Source: Lachnocurva sp029100405 (GTDB lineage: Bacteria > Bacillota > Clostridia > Lachnospirales > Lachnospiraceae). Taken from it: a stretch of DNA of 64,000 nt. Below, in pieces: positions 35,087 through 43,459 of the stretch. The translations under genes and the position numbers were made by a program. The stretch spans positions 62,001-126,000 of the forward strand of contig JBJYZC010000003.1 of NCBI GenBank assembly GCA_046263755.1. Reading direction: 5' to 3'. The notes beneath the pieces are model-generated. The model saw nothing but the letters and a program-made list of their open reading frames with translations. It was not told the DNA's origin and searched no databases. The first letter of the stretch is position 1. Every line of letters starts with the position of its first letter.

Positions 35087-35356
35087 GTGGAGAATTACAG
35101 AGTAAAGACACAGGGGACATGTTCCTCAGAGATCCTTTTCGGACTTGAGAATGGAAAGCTTTATAATGTCCAGTTCATTGGCGGATGTCCCGGCAATACA
35201 GCCGCAATCGGCAAACTCCTTGAAGGGACAGACGCACAGCGGGCAGTCGATCTTCTTAAAGGAAACAAATGCGGATCCCGCCCCACATCCTGTGCAGATC
35301 AGCTGGCCAGAGGCGTTGAGCAGGCGCTGGCACAGGTAAAGGCACAGACCGCATGA
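35087..35356 (+). CDS. TSCPD-domain protein (TIGR03905-like)
   Basis: 89 aa from a GTG start chosen because GGAGG lies 9 nt upstream. It has the Cys pattern of the domain: 'GTCSSEILFGL', 'IGGCPGN' and 'KCGSRPTSCADQLARGVEQA', which gives the family its name (TSC-PD-like). The same domain closes class II ribonucleotide reductases, where it binds zinc; the free-standing role is unknown. Confidence 0.85.
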   Translation: MENYRVKTQGTCSSEILFGLENGKLYNVQFIGGCPGNTAAIGKLLEGTDAQRAVDLLKGNKCGSRPTSCADQLARGVEQALAQVKAQTA

Positions 35357-35427
35357 TCCAGGCACTGGCACATGATACTGCAATATGATTGACCCATCGG
35401 ATCTGCTATCATCCAAGACAGCAATAA

Positions 35428-35606
35428 CCGTCGATCATATATTGCTTCAAAATTTAACTGGCCCACTGACGAAATTCGACGACCGATTTGATTTTACGCG
35501 ATAGCATACAGATATGATGACATCTAATGCGTAAAACTGGACTGGTCTATCCGCATTTGCAATGTGCATTTTTTGCACATTGCTTTCTCGAATCAATTTC
35601 TTCTCC
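35428..35606 (-). pseudogene. Fragment of a RhuM-family gene
   Basis: This 180-bp stretch matches, with about 80-85 percent identity by eye, part of the intact RhuM gene at about 41073-41253, including the near-identical blocks 'GATATGATGACATCTAATG' and 'GCATTTGCAATGTGCATTTT'. It has indels and no open frame. It abuts the 3' end of the LacI gene and lies outside the att-bounded island, so it marks an older insertion. Confidence 0.8.
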
Positions 35607-36600
35607 CACAGCTCATCCGCGGAACGAACTGTACCGGAATTTTATCCGTTACCGAATAACTTCTGTCTGTTTTCATCCGATCCAGATACTCCACTGCTTT
35701 TCCCGCGCGCAAAAACACATCCTGCCGGACAGAGGATAACTGCGGCATGACATTTCTGCATAACTCCATGTCGTCAAAGCCAACAACCCAGATATCTTCC
35801 GGGACACGTATCCCTGCGTGAATCAGAAAGTACATGATTTCAACCGCATAATAATCCGAGGCGGCAAACACCGCATCATAATCCCGAAATACCGGTAAGA
35901 TATCCCGATAATGTGCCTGTCTTTCTTTTTTACTCATAGGCACTTCCAGAAAATCAACTGTTCTTCCATAACCGGAGCAAAGCCCCTCATATCTGTCAAA
36001 ATCCGGTTTCAGCCGGTTATCCGCGATAAATAATATCTTCTCTCTGCCGTTTTCCCTGAAGAACGCGCCGACCTGCCTTCCTCCGTCATAATCATCCAGC
36101 ATCAGATTGCAGATGTTTCTGTTATTCTGAAAAAAGCCGTCATATACAACAAACGGTATTCTGATGCGGTCACGAAGTTTCTGATACTCATCTTCGCAGA
36201 AACCCATGATTACCATTCCATCCATATTCCACATGGATGCGAAGGGGACAATATCCATAATATTGTTTGTCTTCTTCAGCATTAAAAAATACCCATGGCT
36301 TTCCAGCGCATCGGATAACGCATTGACCGCGCTGCTGACGAACGGGTCTTCCAGAACATGTCCTTCATATTTCGGATGATTATTTACGACCACTCCGACA
36401 ATCCTCGAATTGTTCTGAGAAAGGAGCGTCGCGGCCATATTCGGAATATATCCCCTTTCAACGAGTTTTTCCTGCACCCGTCTGACAGTTGCGTCGGATA
36501 TCTTTTTTGTTTTGCCGTGGATAACATTGGACACTGTCGCTGTACTGACGCCCAATTCATCCGCAATATCAATAATCCGGATCTTCTTTTCATCCCACAT
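35593..36600 (-). CDS. LacI-family transcriptional regulator
   Basis: 335 aa. The start at 36600 has a modest GGTGA site; starts at 36606 or 36609 are possible. N-terminal LacI helix-turn-helix 'IRIIDIADELGVSTATVSNV' (7-26) with the hinge 'LLSQNNSRIVGVVV', then a periplasmic-binding-like ligand domain ('WVVGFDDMELC' near the C-terminus). The extreme C-terminus runs into the RhuM fragment, but the domain looks complete. Starts 12 bp after the MATE stop on the same strand, so it may control the MATE exporter gene upstream or be cotranscribed with it. Confidence 0.88.
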   Translation of the reverse strand: MWDEKKIRIIDIADELGVSTATVSNVIHGKTKKISDATVRRVQEKLVERGYIPNMAATLLSQNNSRIVGVVVNNHPKYEGHVLEDPFVSSAVNALSDALESHGYFLMLKKTNNIMDIVPFASMWNMDGMVIMGFCEDEYQKLRDRIRIPFVVYDGFFQNNRNICNLMLDDYDGGRQVGAFFRENGREKILFIADNRLKPDFDRYEGLCSGYGRTVDFLEVPMSKKERQAHYRDILPVFRDYDAVFAASDYYAVEIMYFLIHAGIRVPEDIWVVGFDDMELCRNVMPQLSSVRQDVFLRAGKAVEYLDRMKTDRSYSVTDKIPVQFVPRMSCGRRN

Positions 36601-36612
36601 ATTCATCACCAG

Positions 36613-37938
36613 TTATTGTAGCGTATGCATCCATTTTCTGCTTCTGAACATAATAACAGATACGATCAGACGGACCAGTTCTTCCTGCGATAAAACAAAG
36701 TAGACCCAGATAACCGGCAGCTTTAAATACAGTCCTGTAAGCAGTGCCAGAGGTACGCCGATCAGCCAGGTTCCCATCATGTCAATCATCATGACATACT
36801 TTGTTTTTCCGCCGCTTCGGATGATTCCGCCTCCCAGTATCATATTCTGTACCTTCACAGGCATCAGGATCGCAAATGCTGCCATAATATCTGCGCCAAT
36901 TGTGCGAACATCTCCTGATACGTTGAACAGCTGAACATACGGATTTCTGATCAAAATCAATAACAGCGTGAAGACCAGTGATCCGACCACTCCAAGACCG
37001 CATAGCTTTTTGGAATCCTCATAAGCAGCATCATATTCCCTGCTGCCCAGCCTTTTGCCGATCAGAATCCCGGCTGCCTGAGACAGGCCGCTTAATGCTC
37101 CCATGGTCAGGCCTTGAACAGCGCCCGTCAACGATATTCCTGCCAGTTCATTAGTCCCCATATGCCCATAAACATATGTGTATACGCTTTGTCCCACGGA
37201 CCAGAAAAACTCATTCAAAACAATTGGCAGAAGCATCAGAAAGTACTGCGAATATCCTGCCTTTCCAAGGCTTAACGAAATACGAATCCGCCCATATAAT
37301 CTGCAAAAACACAGGATGGAAATCAGTGCTCCTGCTGCCTGGGATATGACACTCGCATATGCGGCGCCTGCTATTCCAAGACGCGGCGCGCCAAAATTTC
37401 CAAATATAAAGCAGTAGTTTAAAACTGTATTGAGCAAAGCAGAAAAAATGCCGATATAAAGCGGCCAGGTTGATTTGTCCCGGCATCGCAGCGCCGTCCC
37501 CAGAATGTTACAGATCCCCAGCGGAATGAAGGTCCATGAGATAATTCCGAGATATGTGCTGCCCTCTGCGATTACCTGCTCTTCTTCCGTAAACATTCCC
37601 ACGAACGGATTCTGGAAAAGGCTGAAAACAGATAGAAAGGTAAGCCCGGTTAATATCATCACCAGAAAATTGATACAGATGCTCTTTTCCTCTGCTTCTC
37701 TGTTGTGGTTGCCAATGTACTGCGAGATCATGATTCCAGTGATCGTACTGATTGCCCCAATGACATACGCATAAATAAAACTGGGCTTTCCGGCAATTTC
37801 AACCGCAGCAACACTTTTATCTCCAAGCTGACCGACCATGATCTGATCGACCATGGAAAAGGAAGACTGCAGCATGGATTGTAATGCCACCGGTATGGAG
37901 ATGCGCAGCACATCTTGTAAAAATCTTTTATCTGACAT
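36613..37938 (-). CDS. MATE-family multidrug/cation exporter
   Basis: 441 aa, about 12 membrane helices in two bundles. 'SMLQSSFSMVDQIMVGQLG' near the N-terminus and 'GALSGLSQAAGILIGKRLG' near 285 are the equivalent motifs of the two halves. MATE proteins export drugs or metabolites against Na+ or H+. Followed by the LacI regulator gene, a combination that suggests inducible export, substrate unknown. Confidence 0.9.
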   Translation of the reverse strand: MSDKRFLQDVLRISIPVALQSMLQSSFSMVDQIMVGQLGDKSVAAVEIAGKPSFIYAYVIGAISTITGIMISQYIGNHNREAEEKSICINFLVMILTGLTFLSVFSLFQNPFVGMFTEEEQVIAEGSTYLGIISWTFIPLGICNILGTALRCRDKSTWPLYIGIFSALLNTVLNYCFIFGNFGAPRLGIAGAAYASVISQAAGALISILCFCRLYGRIRISLSLGKAGYSQYFLMLLPIVLNEFFWSVGQSVYTYVYGHMGTNELAGISLTGAVQGLTMGALSGLSQAAGILIGKRLGSREYDAAYEDSKKLCGLGVVGSLVFTLLLILIRNPYVQLFNVSGDVRTIGADIMAAFAILMPVKVQNMILGGGIIRSGGKTKYVMMIDMMGTWLIGVPLALLTGLYLKLPVIWVYFVLSQEELVRLIVSVIMFRSRKWMHTLQ

Positions 37939-38030
37939 GGGGTTTCTCCTTTACGCTTTTTTCCATAGTATTTAAAATAAGCTCATTCCACAATAGGTTA
38001 ATCGCGTAACCCGCATATAATAATGTCTTT

Positions 38031-38309
38031 TTGTGCTCTTATAATTTGCAACAACTTCCTGTTATCCTTTTAAAAAGATGTGACTCCATCTGTCTGAAAA
38101 TATTTGCTGCAGCAATGGTTTTGACTGCATTTATTGGCGGCACATTGGGGCATGTAGCTAATACTGCATCTTTCATGGGCTGGGTTATTATGATTTCGCT
38201 GATCGTCATTTCCATACTGCGAATTATAATTTTCAAGGCAATGGATATCGCAAGAGTATTTGACGTTACTGTCGAGGAATTATTCACCTTCACAGACGGA
38301 GGTAAATAG
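38031..38309 (+). pseudogene. Chimeric remnant: membrane segment joined to an XRE-regulator tail
   Basis: 92 codons. The middle (about 22-70) reads as two hydrophobic helices, while the end 'AMDIARVFDVTVEELFTFTD' is the typical C-terminal end of small XRE regulators ('iAkvFdvtVEeLF'). The two halves are not known to belong together, and no ribosome site precedes the ATG, so this looks like a recombination scar rather than a working gene. Confidence 0.5.
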
Positions 38310-38356
38310 GTGGTTCCGTTTTCAGGCAAAAAGGGTGGTCGGTAAACGCCGAATCT

Positions 38357-38614
38357 TTTTTGGAAAAATGTACTCACGAGGCATAGAAAAAGTCCGAACA
38401 CCCAGTGTTTATGCCGGGTTCCGGACTTCCAATATTTATTCCAGCTCTATACTGACCACTATATATTGAGTCTATATAATTTAATTTATAATATATAGTA
38501 TAACTCCTCTAATTATTCCACCCAATCTACAACTATTTTGGAATTTTAATAGACATTTTATAGATATTATTGGTAACTCCATGCATCACAAGCGATACAC
38601 TAATCCATTCTTTC
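38357..38614. other. Left border of the guaA-downstream island
   Basis: A hairpin AAGTCCG...CGGACTT (about 38385-38430) precedes the att-like copy at 38436. Downstream is an AT-rich stretch with 'TATATTGAGTCTATATAATT' and no gene up to the membrane protein gene at 38615. Confidence 0.5.
38436..38447. other. att-like copy of the guaA 3' end (leftmost)
   Basis: TTATTCCAGCTC; differs from the guaA end (TTACTCCAGCTC at 48202) at one position and is identical to the copy at 42514. Read on the guaA strand it is GAGCTGGAATAA, i.e. the last codons of guaA with a silent change. It lies just after a hairpin, as do the other copies. Confidence 0.65.
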
Positions 38615-38923
38615 TTATTTGTATTTATTCCTATTCTTTATAAAATCCCAATTTTCATATGCCACTAACATTATTGTAAAGAACAGAATACACAAAAAAG
38701 AAACTTTACTTTTCCATAAACTTACCGGTATTAGCAACCCCAATAAAACTCCAAAAATAATAAAACGTTTTCCAATAATCTTACAAACTTTATTAGCATT
38801 TAGATCAGAATAATCTCCTGTTAAAAATGACAAAGCCATATCTTTATTCTTAGTTTTTCTTACATAGATGCCCATCAATATCATGACACCTGCATAAACG
38901 ATATTAAATATCAACACTTGCAT
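38615..38923 (-). CDS. Small membrane protein, DUF3784-like
   Basis: 102 aa, three helices (about 3-20, 52-70 and 74-92). The cytoplasmic loop 'SFLTGDYSDLNANKVCKIIG' is like that of DUF3784 proteins, found in Firmicutes without known function. AT-rich compared with the core genes, in keeping with a mobile origin. GGTGGAG ahead of the ATG. Confidence 0.6.
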   Translation of the reverse strand: MQVLIFNIVYAGVMILMGIYVRKTKNKDMALSFLTGDYSDLNANKVCKIIGKRFIIFGVLLGLLIPVSLWKSKVSFLCILFFTIMLVAYENWDFIKNRNKYK

Positions 38924-38943
38924 ATCTCCACCTTTTCTTGATA

Positions 38944-39700
38944 GAGTCCATATAATGGTGTAAATTCAATAATTCAAAAGAGCCAATGGCTCAGCCCTCA
39001 GGTATAATGAGAATCGCGACATTCAACATAGTACCGAAAGGAAAACCAATGGCTCAACTCAATATTACATTGAATCAGGAAGAAATTCTACAACTTCTTT
39101 CAAAAGATCACGAACAGGCTTTCCGTGAGCTGCTGAAGAGCAGTCTTAACAGCATATTGATGGCGGAATCCACTGCCAACTGAAGGCAGAGCCCTATGAA
39201 CGTTCAGAGGAGCGTACAGACAGCCGCAACGGCACACGGGAGCGTGAACTTAAGGCCCGGATAGGGCGGATCACATGAACGGTGCCCAGGCATCGCAATG
39301 TCCCGTTCAAGACTCTTGTCTTCGAGAATTATTCCCGAAGTGAAGCCGCTCTGATCGCCTATGGGACAAACCAGAACGGACACCATGAAATTCTCGGCTT
39401 CGGCGTGTTCGATAACGAATCGAAGCCTACTTGGAATACTTTCCTCCAGAGCCTGAAAAATCGCGGTCTCAAGGATCTCCTGATGATTACAGTGGATACC
39501 CATGAAGGCATCCAGAACGCCATCAGCAAGGTGTTCCCGGATGTTCCGTGGCAGCGGAACAACAAAAACTCCGGGCAGCCTAAGACATAGCACTCTTTCA
39601 GGCGCCATCAAGAGAGCTTGTGGCAGCCAAGGGATGCAAGGCATCCCCCGGTGCTACCGGCACCTAAAAGGGAATCAATTTACACACAAATTTGGACTTG
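38944..39700 (+). mobile_element. IS256-family element, internally deleted (about 757 bp)
   Basis: Left end GAGTCCATATAATGGTGTAA (38944-) and right end AATTTACACACAAATTTGG (39677-39695) followed by ACTTGACTC form imperfect inverted repeats of the IS256 type around a damaged transposase. Full members are about 1.3 kb, so nearly half is missing. Ends being kept, it could still be moved by an intact relative. Confidence 0.75.
39049..39589 (+). pseudogene. IS256-family (Mutator-type) transposase, broken
   Basis: Starts as MAQLNITLNQEEILQLL; after 44 codons a frameshift is needed to continue into 'QLKAEPYERSEERTDSRNGT' and 'RERELKARIGRIT', then an in-frame TGA, then 'TVPRHRNVPFKTLVFENYSR'. An internal deletion joins this to 'EILGFGVFDNESKPTWNTFL' and 'MITVDTHEGIQNAISKVFP', and the gene stops soon after. 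Several catalytic residues are lost, so it is inactive. Confidence 0.85.
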
Positions 39701-39797
39701 ACTCATTTTCAACAATCCATTCATCATATGGGGCAAATATCATAAGGGGCGATAGCAGGAGCAGGTCGTCGCCGACAATATTGATACCGCACAGAAA

Positions 39798-39840
39798 GAG
39801 AGGCTGTAAATCCACTAAATATAAGGGTCTACAGCCTCTC
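39798..39840. terminator. Hairpin downstream of the IS256 remnant
   Basis: GAGAGGCTGTA, 21-nt loop, TACAGCCTCTC: 11-bp perfect stem without T-run. Similar in form to the hairpins next to the att-like copies. Confidence 0.45.
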
Positions 39841-40015
39841 GCTTATCATTTCATCTCAGCTTCCTTCGTTCCGCAACTCCTGAAATATGCGATTTTTCAT
39901 ATGAAAACGTATCATTTTGATGCGCTTTTGCACTTATTCTATATCGCCGCGCTACTGGTGTATTCAAAGTGTATCCAGAGCCATTTCCTCGATGTTTCAA
40001 TTCTCTCCAGAATGG

Positions 40016-40321
40016 TCACCCTTTAGATACGACTCTTGCAGCATCTGGAAGGAATTCCAACCGTAGCTTCATGCCCATCCCAGCAGCAAGTCTCTGTAAT
40101 GTACGGATCGACGGATTGGCATTGCCTCTTTCAAGCTTACTGATGTCACTCTGTGTAATTCCTGTCCGTTCAGATAATTCCTTCTGCGTTAAGCCGGACT
40201 GTTGCCTGGCATCAATAATTGCCTGAATGATGGCACGCTCTGGCTGGAGAGCCTCATATTCTTTCTTGAATTCAGGATCCTGAAGTTGTTCCTTGAGAAA
40301 ATCATCAAATTTCACGCTCAT
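40016..40321 (-). CDS. XRE-type antitoxin (HigA-like)
   Basis: 101 aa. A single helix-turn-helix (about 40-90, 'TQKELSERTGITQSDISKLE'), with an N-terminal arm beginning MSVKFDDFLKEQLQDPEFK as in HigA/RelB-like antitoxins partnered with Gp49/RelE toxins. It overlaps the end of a truncated toxin gene by 4 nt (ATGA), the usual toxin-first order. With the toxin broken it is an orphan antitoxin. Confidence 0.8.
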   Translation of the reverse strand: MSVKFDDFLKEQLQDPEFKKEYEALQPERAIIQAIIDARQQSGLTQKELSERTGITQSDISKLERGNANPSIRTLQRLAAGMGMKLRLEFLPDAARVVSKG

Positions 40322-40459
40322 TTCCGATCCTCCCTTCTACTAAGATAATCTGCGCGGTATTTCTTTGCGCGCTCAATCTCTCTTGGTGGTATTTTCTGCG
40401 TTTTCTTGACAAACCCGTTGGTTAATATAATGCGCTGATCTACATAAAAGAAATATAGC
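40318..40459 (-). pseudogene. C-terminal remnant of a RelE/HigB-type toxin
   Basis: Readable in frame as 'YFFYVDQRIILTNGFVKKTQ' then 'KIPPREIERAKKYRADYLSR', ending REDRK. This is the end of a Gp49/HigB toxin; the 'ILTNGFVKKTQKIP' stretch is the family hallmark. The N-terminal half is replaced at about 40460 by sequence next to the RhuM gene end, so the toxin is inactive. Confidence 0.8.
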
Positions 40460-40476
40460 ACCCTCTTCTAATCAAA

Positions 40477-41412
40477 TCACATGTTAAGTAAATTCATAAC
40501 CAGCTTTACCATAACATCCTTTTCCTCTGGATTAGATTCTGCAATCATAAGTGTAATAGCGACTAGTTCTCCGTCACCAATACGTTTATTGCCGTCTCTA
40601 AGTAATGCATCATTTCTCTCCAAAAATTCCAAAAACAAAGAAGCCGCTATTCTTTTACACCCATCCGCAAACGGATGATCTTTGATCATAAAGTATAAAA
40701 GATTTGAAGCCTTTTCTTCTATGGAAGGATAAGCATCTTCTCCAAATGCGCTTTGATAAATAGCGGAAATGATACCGTTTACTTTTCCCTTTTCTTTTTC
40801 CACTCCAAACACATCAGTCTCAAATGAATCCTTCATGTGCGAAACCATTTTCATACAGTCGTCATAGGTAATCCTATAAATAGGTTTTGCCCCCGTAGGC
40901 TTTACTATCGCTTGATGATCGTACTGGTCTAACAAATTCAAACTGTCTGTATATAAATTAACCGCACGAAGTACATCTTTTTCCTCAACATTTAACGCAT
41001 CCGCCAGCATTCTGGTTTGAATATCAACTGTCTTTTGCAATGCATGTAAGCGTTTCTCATTTATTGCATAGCCATCAATCATGTACTGCTTTAAGATTTT
41101 ACTTGCCCATTGGCGAAATTCGATACCTCGTTTTGATTTAACGCGATAACCTACAGATATGATGACATCTAATGAATAAAAGTGGACTGGTCGATCCGCA
41201 TTTGCAATGTGCATTTTTTGCACATTTCTTTCTCGAATCAATTCTTTCTCCTTAAAAATATTATTTACATGCCTCGTAATTACTGTTCTATCCACATTAA
41301 ATAATTCTGTCATCTGCGCTTGCGAAAGCCATACCGTATCTCCATCCATCGGCACAGACAAAGTCACTTCCTTATCAGATGTTTCAAATAGTATAATCTC
41401 ACTTTCCCTCAC
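40477..41412 (-). CDS. RhuM-family protein with Fic/Doc-like C-terminus
   Basis: 311 aa from a GTG start preceded by GGGAGG with 8-nt spacing. The N-terminal RhuM part (about 25-140) has 'VWLSQAQMTELFNVDRTVIT' and 'VIISVGYRVKSKRGIEFRQW'. The C-terminal part carries 'HPFADGCKRIAASLFLEFL', the Doc/Fic HPFxDGNKR motif with Cys for Asn. Such proteins occur in pathogenicity and phage-defence islands; Doc/Fic domains modify targets by adding AMP or phosphate, but the Asn to Cys change may weaken activity. A partial copy lies at 35428. Confidence 0.85.
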   Translation of the reverse strand: MRESEIILFETSDKEVTLSVPMDGDTVWLSQAQMTELFNVDRTVITRHVNNIFKEKELIRERNVQKMHIANADRPVHFYSLDVIISVGYRVKSKRGIEFRQWASKILKQYMIDGYAINEKRLHALQKTVDIQTRMLADALNVEEKDVLRAVNLYTDSLNLLDQYDHQAIVKPTGAKPIYRITYDDCMKMVSHMKDSFETDVFGVEKEKGKVNGIISAIYQSAFGEDAYPSIEEKASNLLYFMIKDHPFADGCKRIAASLFLEFLERNDALLRDGNKRIGDGELVAITLMIAESNPEEKDVMVKLVMNLLNM

Positions 41413-41433
41413 TAAAAACACCTCCCGCGCATA

Positions 41434-41532
41434 TTACTTTTTTCCGCATTTTTTAATTTCTTCCACAAACTGTCTATCCGGCTTAATTCCTGATAATATC
41501 TTTTCAATTAATTCGGCTAGTTCCAACGCCAT
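41434..41532 (-). CDS. 32-aa micro-protein coupled to the XRE regulator
   Basis: MALELAELIEKILSGIKPDR... ending in a Lys-rich tail. Its ATG overlaps the stop of the XRE gene (TGATG), a strong sign of translational coupling. Predicted helical, no family recognised. It could be a spliced-off end of the regulator or a true small partner. Confidence 0.45.
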   Translation of the reverse strand: MALELAELIEKILSGIKPDRQFVEEIKKCGKK

Positions 41533-41870
41533 CAGACCGATTGTTTTAAAGCCTCTATATACCCCAACAATCTATCTTTTTGCGATTTCTTAAGACTTTC
41601 CATTTCAATCAAAAGATCATATTCCTCTGTGCCTTTTGTAACCACTCGATAATCCAACTCCTCTACAGATTGAACCGTGTCCTGCAACAATTCATATGGC
41701 GTTACATTTAACACCTTACAAATAATCATTATTTTATCCGCAGACGGGTTCGTTTTCTTTCGTTTCCAATCACTAATAGTACTCTGTGCTATTCCTGTAG
41801 CTTTCGAAAAGTCCATCTGGGTAATTTCACGTTCTTCAATCAATTTAAAAATGCGTTCACTTATTGTCAT
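41532..41870 (-). CDS. XRE-family transcriptional regulator
   Basis: 112 aa. Helix-turn-helix at about 12-65 ('TQMDFSKATGIAQSTISDWK', 'NPSADKIMIICKVLNVTPYE') and a C-terminal helix region ('LKKSQKDRLLGYIEALKQ') as in phage and ICE repressors. Its start overlaps the upstream gene by 14 nt, and a micro-protein gene overlaps its stop, so three genes form a coupled unit. Confidence 0.85.
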   Translation of the reverse strand: MTISERIFKLIEEREITQMDFSKATGIAQSTISDWKRKKTNPSADKIMIICKVLNVTPYELLQDTVQSVEELDYRVVTKGTEEYDLLIEMESLKKSQKDRLLGYIEALKQSV

Positions 41871-42303
41871 TTTCCGCTCCCTTTTCCATTACACTTTCTG
41901 CTATCCATAACTTAAACTCCTCCGGGCAAGCAACTATCCACTCAAAGAAATAAGAGGCGAGTTTCTCAAGTGTAATTCCAAAATCTTTCAATGCATTTCG
42001 ATTTAAGAAATCGTAAACTTCGCTTTCCATAGAAAGTGAATACCCATCCTCCGTATCTGTTACACTAACTGGGTTTTCATGAAGCCTTTGCAATACTAAC
42101 GCTCTGATAAAATCATCCATTTCTATTGTATTCTCTTTATCTAAATCGACCTTACCGAACAGTCGCTCATACAAATCAAAAGACATAAGAATTCTATCTG
42201 TATCAAATATTTTACATTTGACAGGATTTCCATAAACCTTATAAAAATCATCTGAATCAAATTTTTCTATCAATTCTCTAGAAGAAATCTCCGGACACAC
42301 CAT
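41857..42303 (-). CDS. Hypothetical protein of the integrative element
   Basis: 148 aa. The start at 42303 follows GGAGG with 9-nt spacing; the reading frame is open further upstream but without a site. Acidic, mainly helical ('DFIRALVLQRLHENPVSVTD', 'LEKLASYFFEWIVACPEEFK'), no motif recognised. It is the first gene of the coupled unit with the XRE regulator, so it may be a regulator partner or toxin-like gene. Confidence 0.6.
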   Translation of the reverse strand: MVCPEISSRELIEKFDSDDFYKVYGNPVKCKIFDTDRILMSFDLYERLFGKVDLDKENTIEMDDFIRALVLQRLHENPVSVTDTEDGYSLSMESEVYDFLNRNALKDFGITLEKLASYFFEWIVACPEEFKLWIAESVMEKGAENDNK

Positions 42304-42466
42304 AACTTTTGCCCTCCTCTCTATCTTTCTGCATTTATACGTTCTTTCGTACAACATCCGTATATACGTTATGTTACTTCCATATTCAAGCAATGTCAAG
42401 ATGCTATGTCATCACAATTGTTGCTTTAATCAGACAGTACGGCAACAGTACTTTGAGAAAAAGCAA

Positions 42467-42504
42467 AAGCCGTGAAACCCGTTATTTCAAAGGTCTCACG
42501 GCTT
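42467..42504. terminator. Hairpin next to an att-like copy
   Basis: AAGCCGTGA, 20-nt loop, TCACGGCTT, 9 bp upstream of the att-like copy at 42514. Confidence 0.6.
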
Positions 42505-42513
42505 ATTACGTTC

Positions 42514-42525
42514 TTATTCCAGCTC
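42514..42525. other. att-like copy of the guaA 3' end (second)
   Basis: TTATTCCAGCTC, identical to the copy at 38436 and one mismatch from the guaA end at 48202. Confidence 0.65.
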
Positions 42526-42747
42526 GAGTCTCCCTAAAGAAATCTGCGTAATTTATCTAGCTGCTCCACTACTTTTTCTCGGTTTTATCACGCATTGGGA
42601 TCACATTAATTTATATCGCATTCAAAGTGTACTCAAAATGTACTCACGGCTGTTCTTAGTTCACACTACTTCGCGGCTGGTGCATCCACTTGTACCCACT
42701 TGCTTCTTTGTCTGAATCAGTCGCCCCATCAGTCACCTTGCGCGAAG

Positions 42748-42990
42748 TCAATATTGATCATGCTTGATCTCCCAATGTCCGTGATTTCCGCTTCCAACGT
42801 AATGTAATTCATCCATTTCGTTAATTATCCTTTGAAGAGTACGGAGACTGATTGATAACTTTTCCGCCATTTCTTTCCGGGTAATTCTGTTATTTGACTT
42901 CACCATTGAGAGAATGCCAGATTCATAGGATTCTCTTATTTTTCCTTCATCGTGAGTGCCACCGTGAGGAACATTGGCACTCACGCCCGT
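42748..42990 (-). pseudogene. Winged-helix C-terminal remnant of an AlbA_2/ATP-binding type regulator
   Basis: Readable end 'SANVPHGGTHDEGKIRESYE', 'NNRITRKEMAEKLSISLRTL' and 'QRIINEMDELHYVGSGNHGH', finishing WEIKHDQY. This is the DNA-binding end common in divergent-AAA-4/AlbA_2 proteins ('HWEI' closing motif). All upstream domains are missing; the frame then runs into unrelated sequence antisense to the toxin gene. Confidence 0.6.
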
Positions 42991-43058
42991 CCCCCAGCCT
43001 TCTCCGCAGTGGCGGTGGATCTCAGCCATATGCACAGACATATTATGTCGCTTCAGAT

Positions 43059-43457
43059 ATGCATGCACGAGATATCGCGAATGGCGTTTACCATGACGGA
43101 CATTATGATAAGAACCCGACCGCAAAAAACATTAATGATATAATCAATAGAAATTACATTGGAAATAAGAACACCAATATCGATATGCCTTATGTCATTG
43201 ATACGAATGGTAATATCATTGTTGGCAGGCGGAACAAAAACGGTAGGAATGGAGCGCCGACTCCGCATCCCACTCTGATCGGCGGCCGCGATCCACAGGT
43301 TCAGATGGCAGGTATTGTCCACATCCAGGGAGGCAAAATCGCATCTTATGACAATCAAAGTGGTCATTATAAACCCAACAAAAAATCTATGGATGCCGCA
43401 GACAAGGCGTTTAGCAAGCTGCCAAAATCAGTATTCAAAAAGAAACGAGGTCGTTGA
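43059..43457 (+). CDS. Polymorphic-toxin C-terminal domain, orphan tip
   Basis: 133 codons from an internal ATG; no ribosome site, and no upstream delivery domain. The last 90 residues contain 'MPYVIDTNGNIIVGRRNKNG', 'TPHPTLIGGRDPQVQMAGIV' and 'GGKIASYDNQSGHYKPNKKS', with conserved His, Asp and Lys residues as in polymorphic-toxin tips. It ends 2 nt before a likely immunity gene. It probably served as a swappable tip of a larger LXG- or RHS-like toxin and is silent alone. The exact toxin class is not assigned. Confidence 0.6.
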   Translation: MHARDIANGVYHDGHYDKNPTAKNINDIINRNYIGNKNTNIDMPYVIDTNGNIIVGRRNKNGRNGAPTPHPTLIGGRDPQVQMAGIVHIQGGKIASYDNQSGHYKPNKKSMDAADKAFSKLPKSVFKKKRGR

Positions 43458-43459
43458 AA

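Larger units (their letters stand above)
42304..42747. other. Junction region between two element segments
   Basis: Holds the promoter side of the 41857 gene, a terminator-like hairpin (42467-42504), the att-like copy (42514-42525) and, on the minus strand, a short open tail 'KVTDGATDSDKEASGYKWMH' ending at about 42655 that may be a remnant of a mobile-element gene. Nothing else recognisable. Confidence 0.5.
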
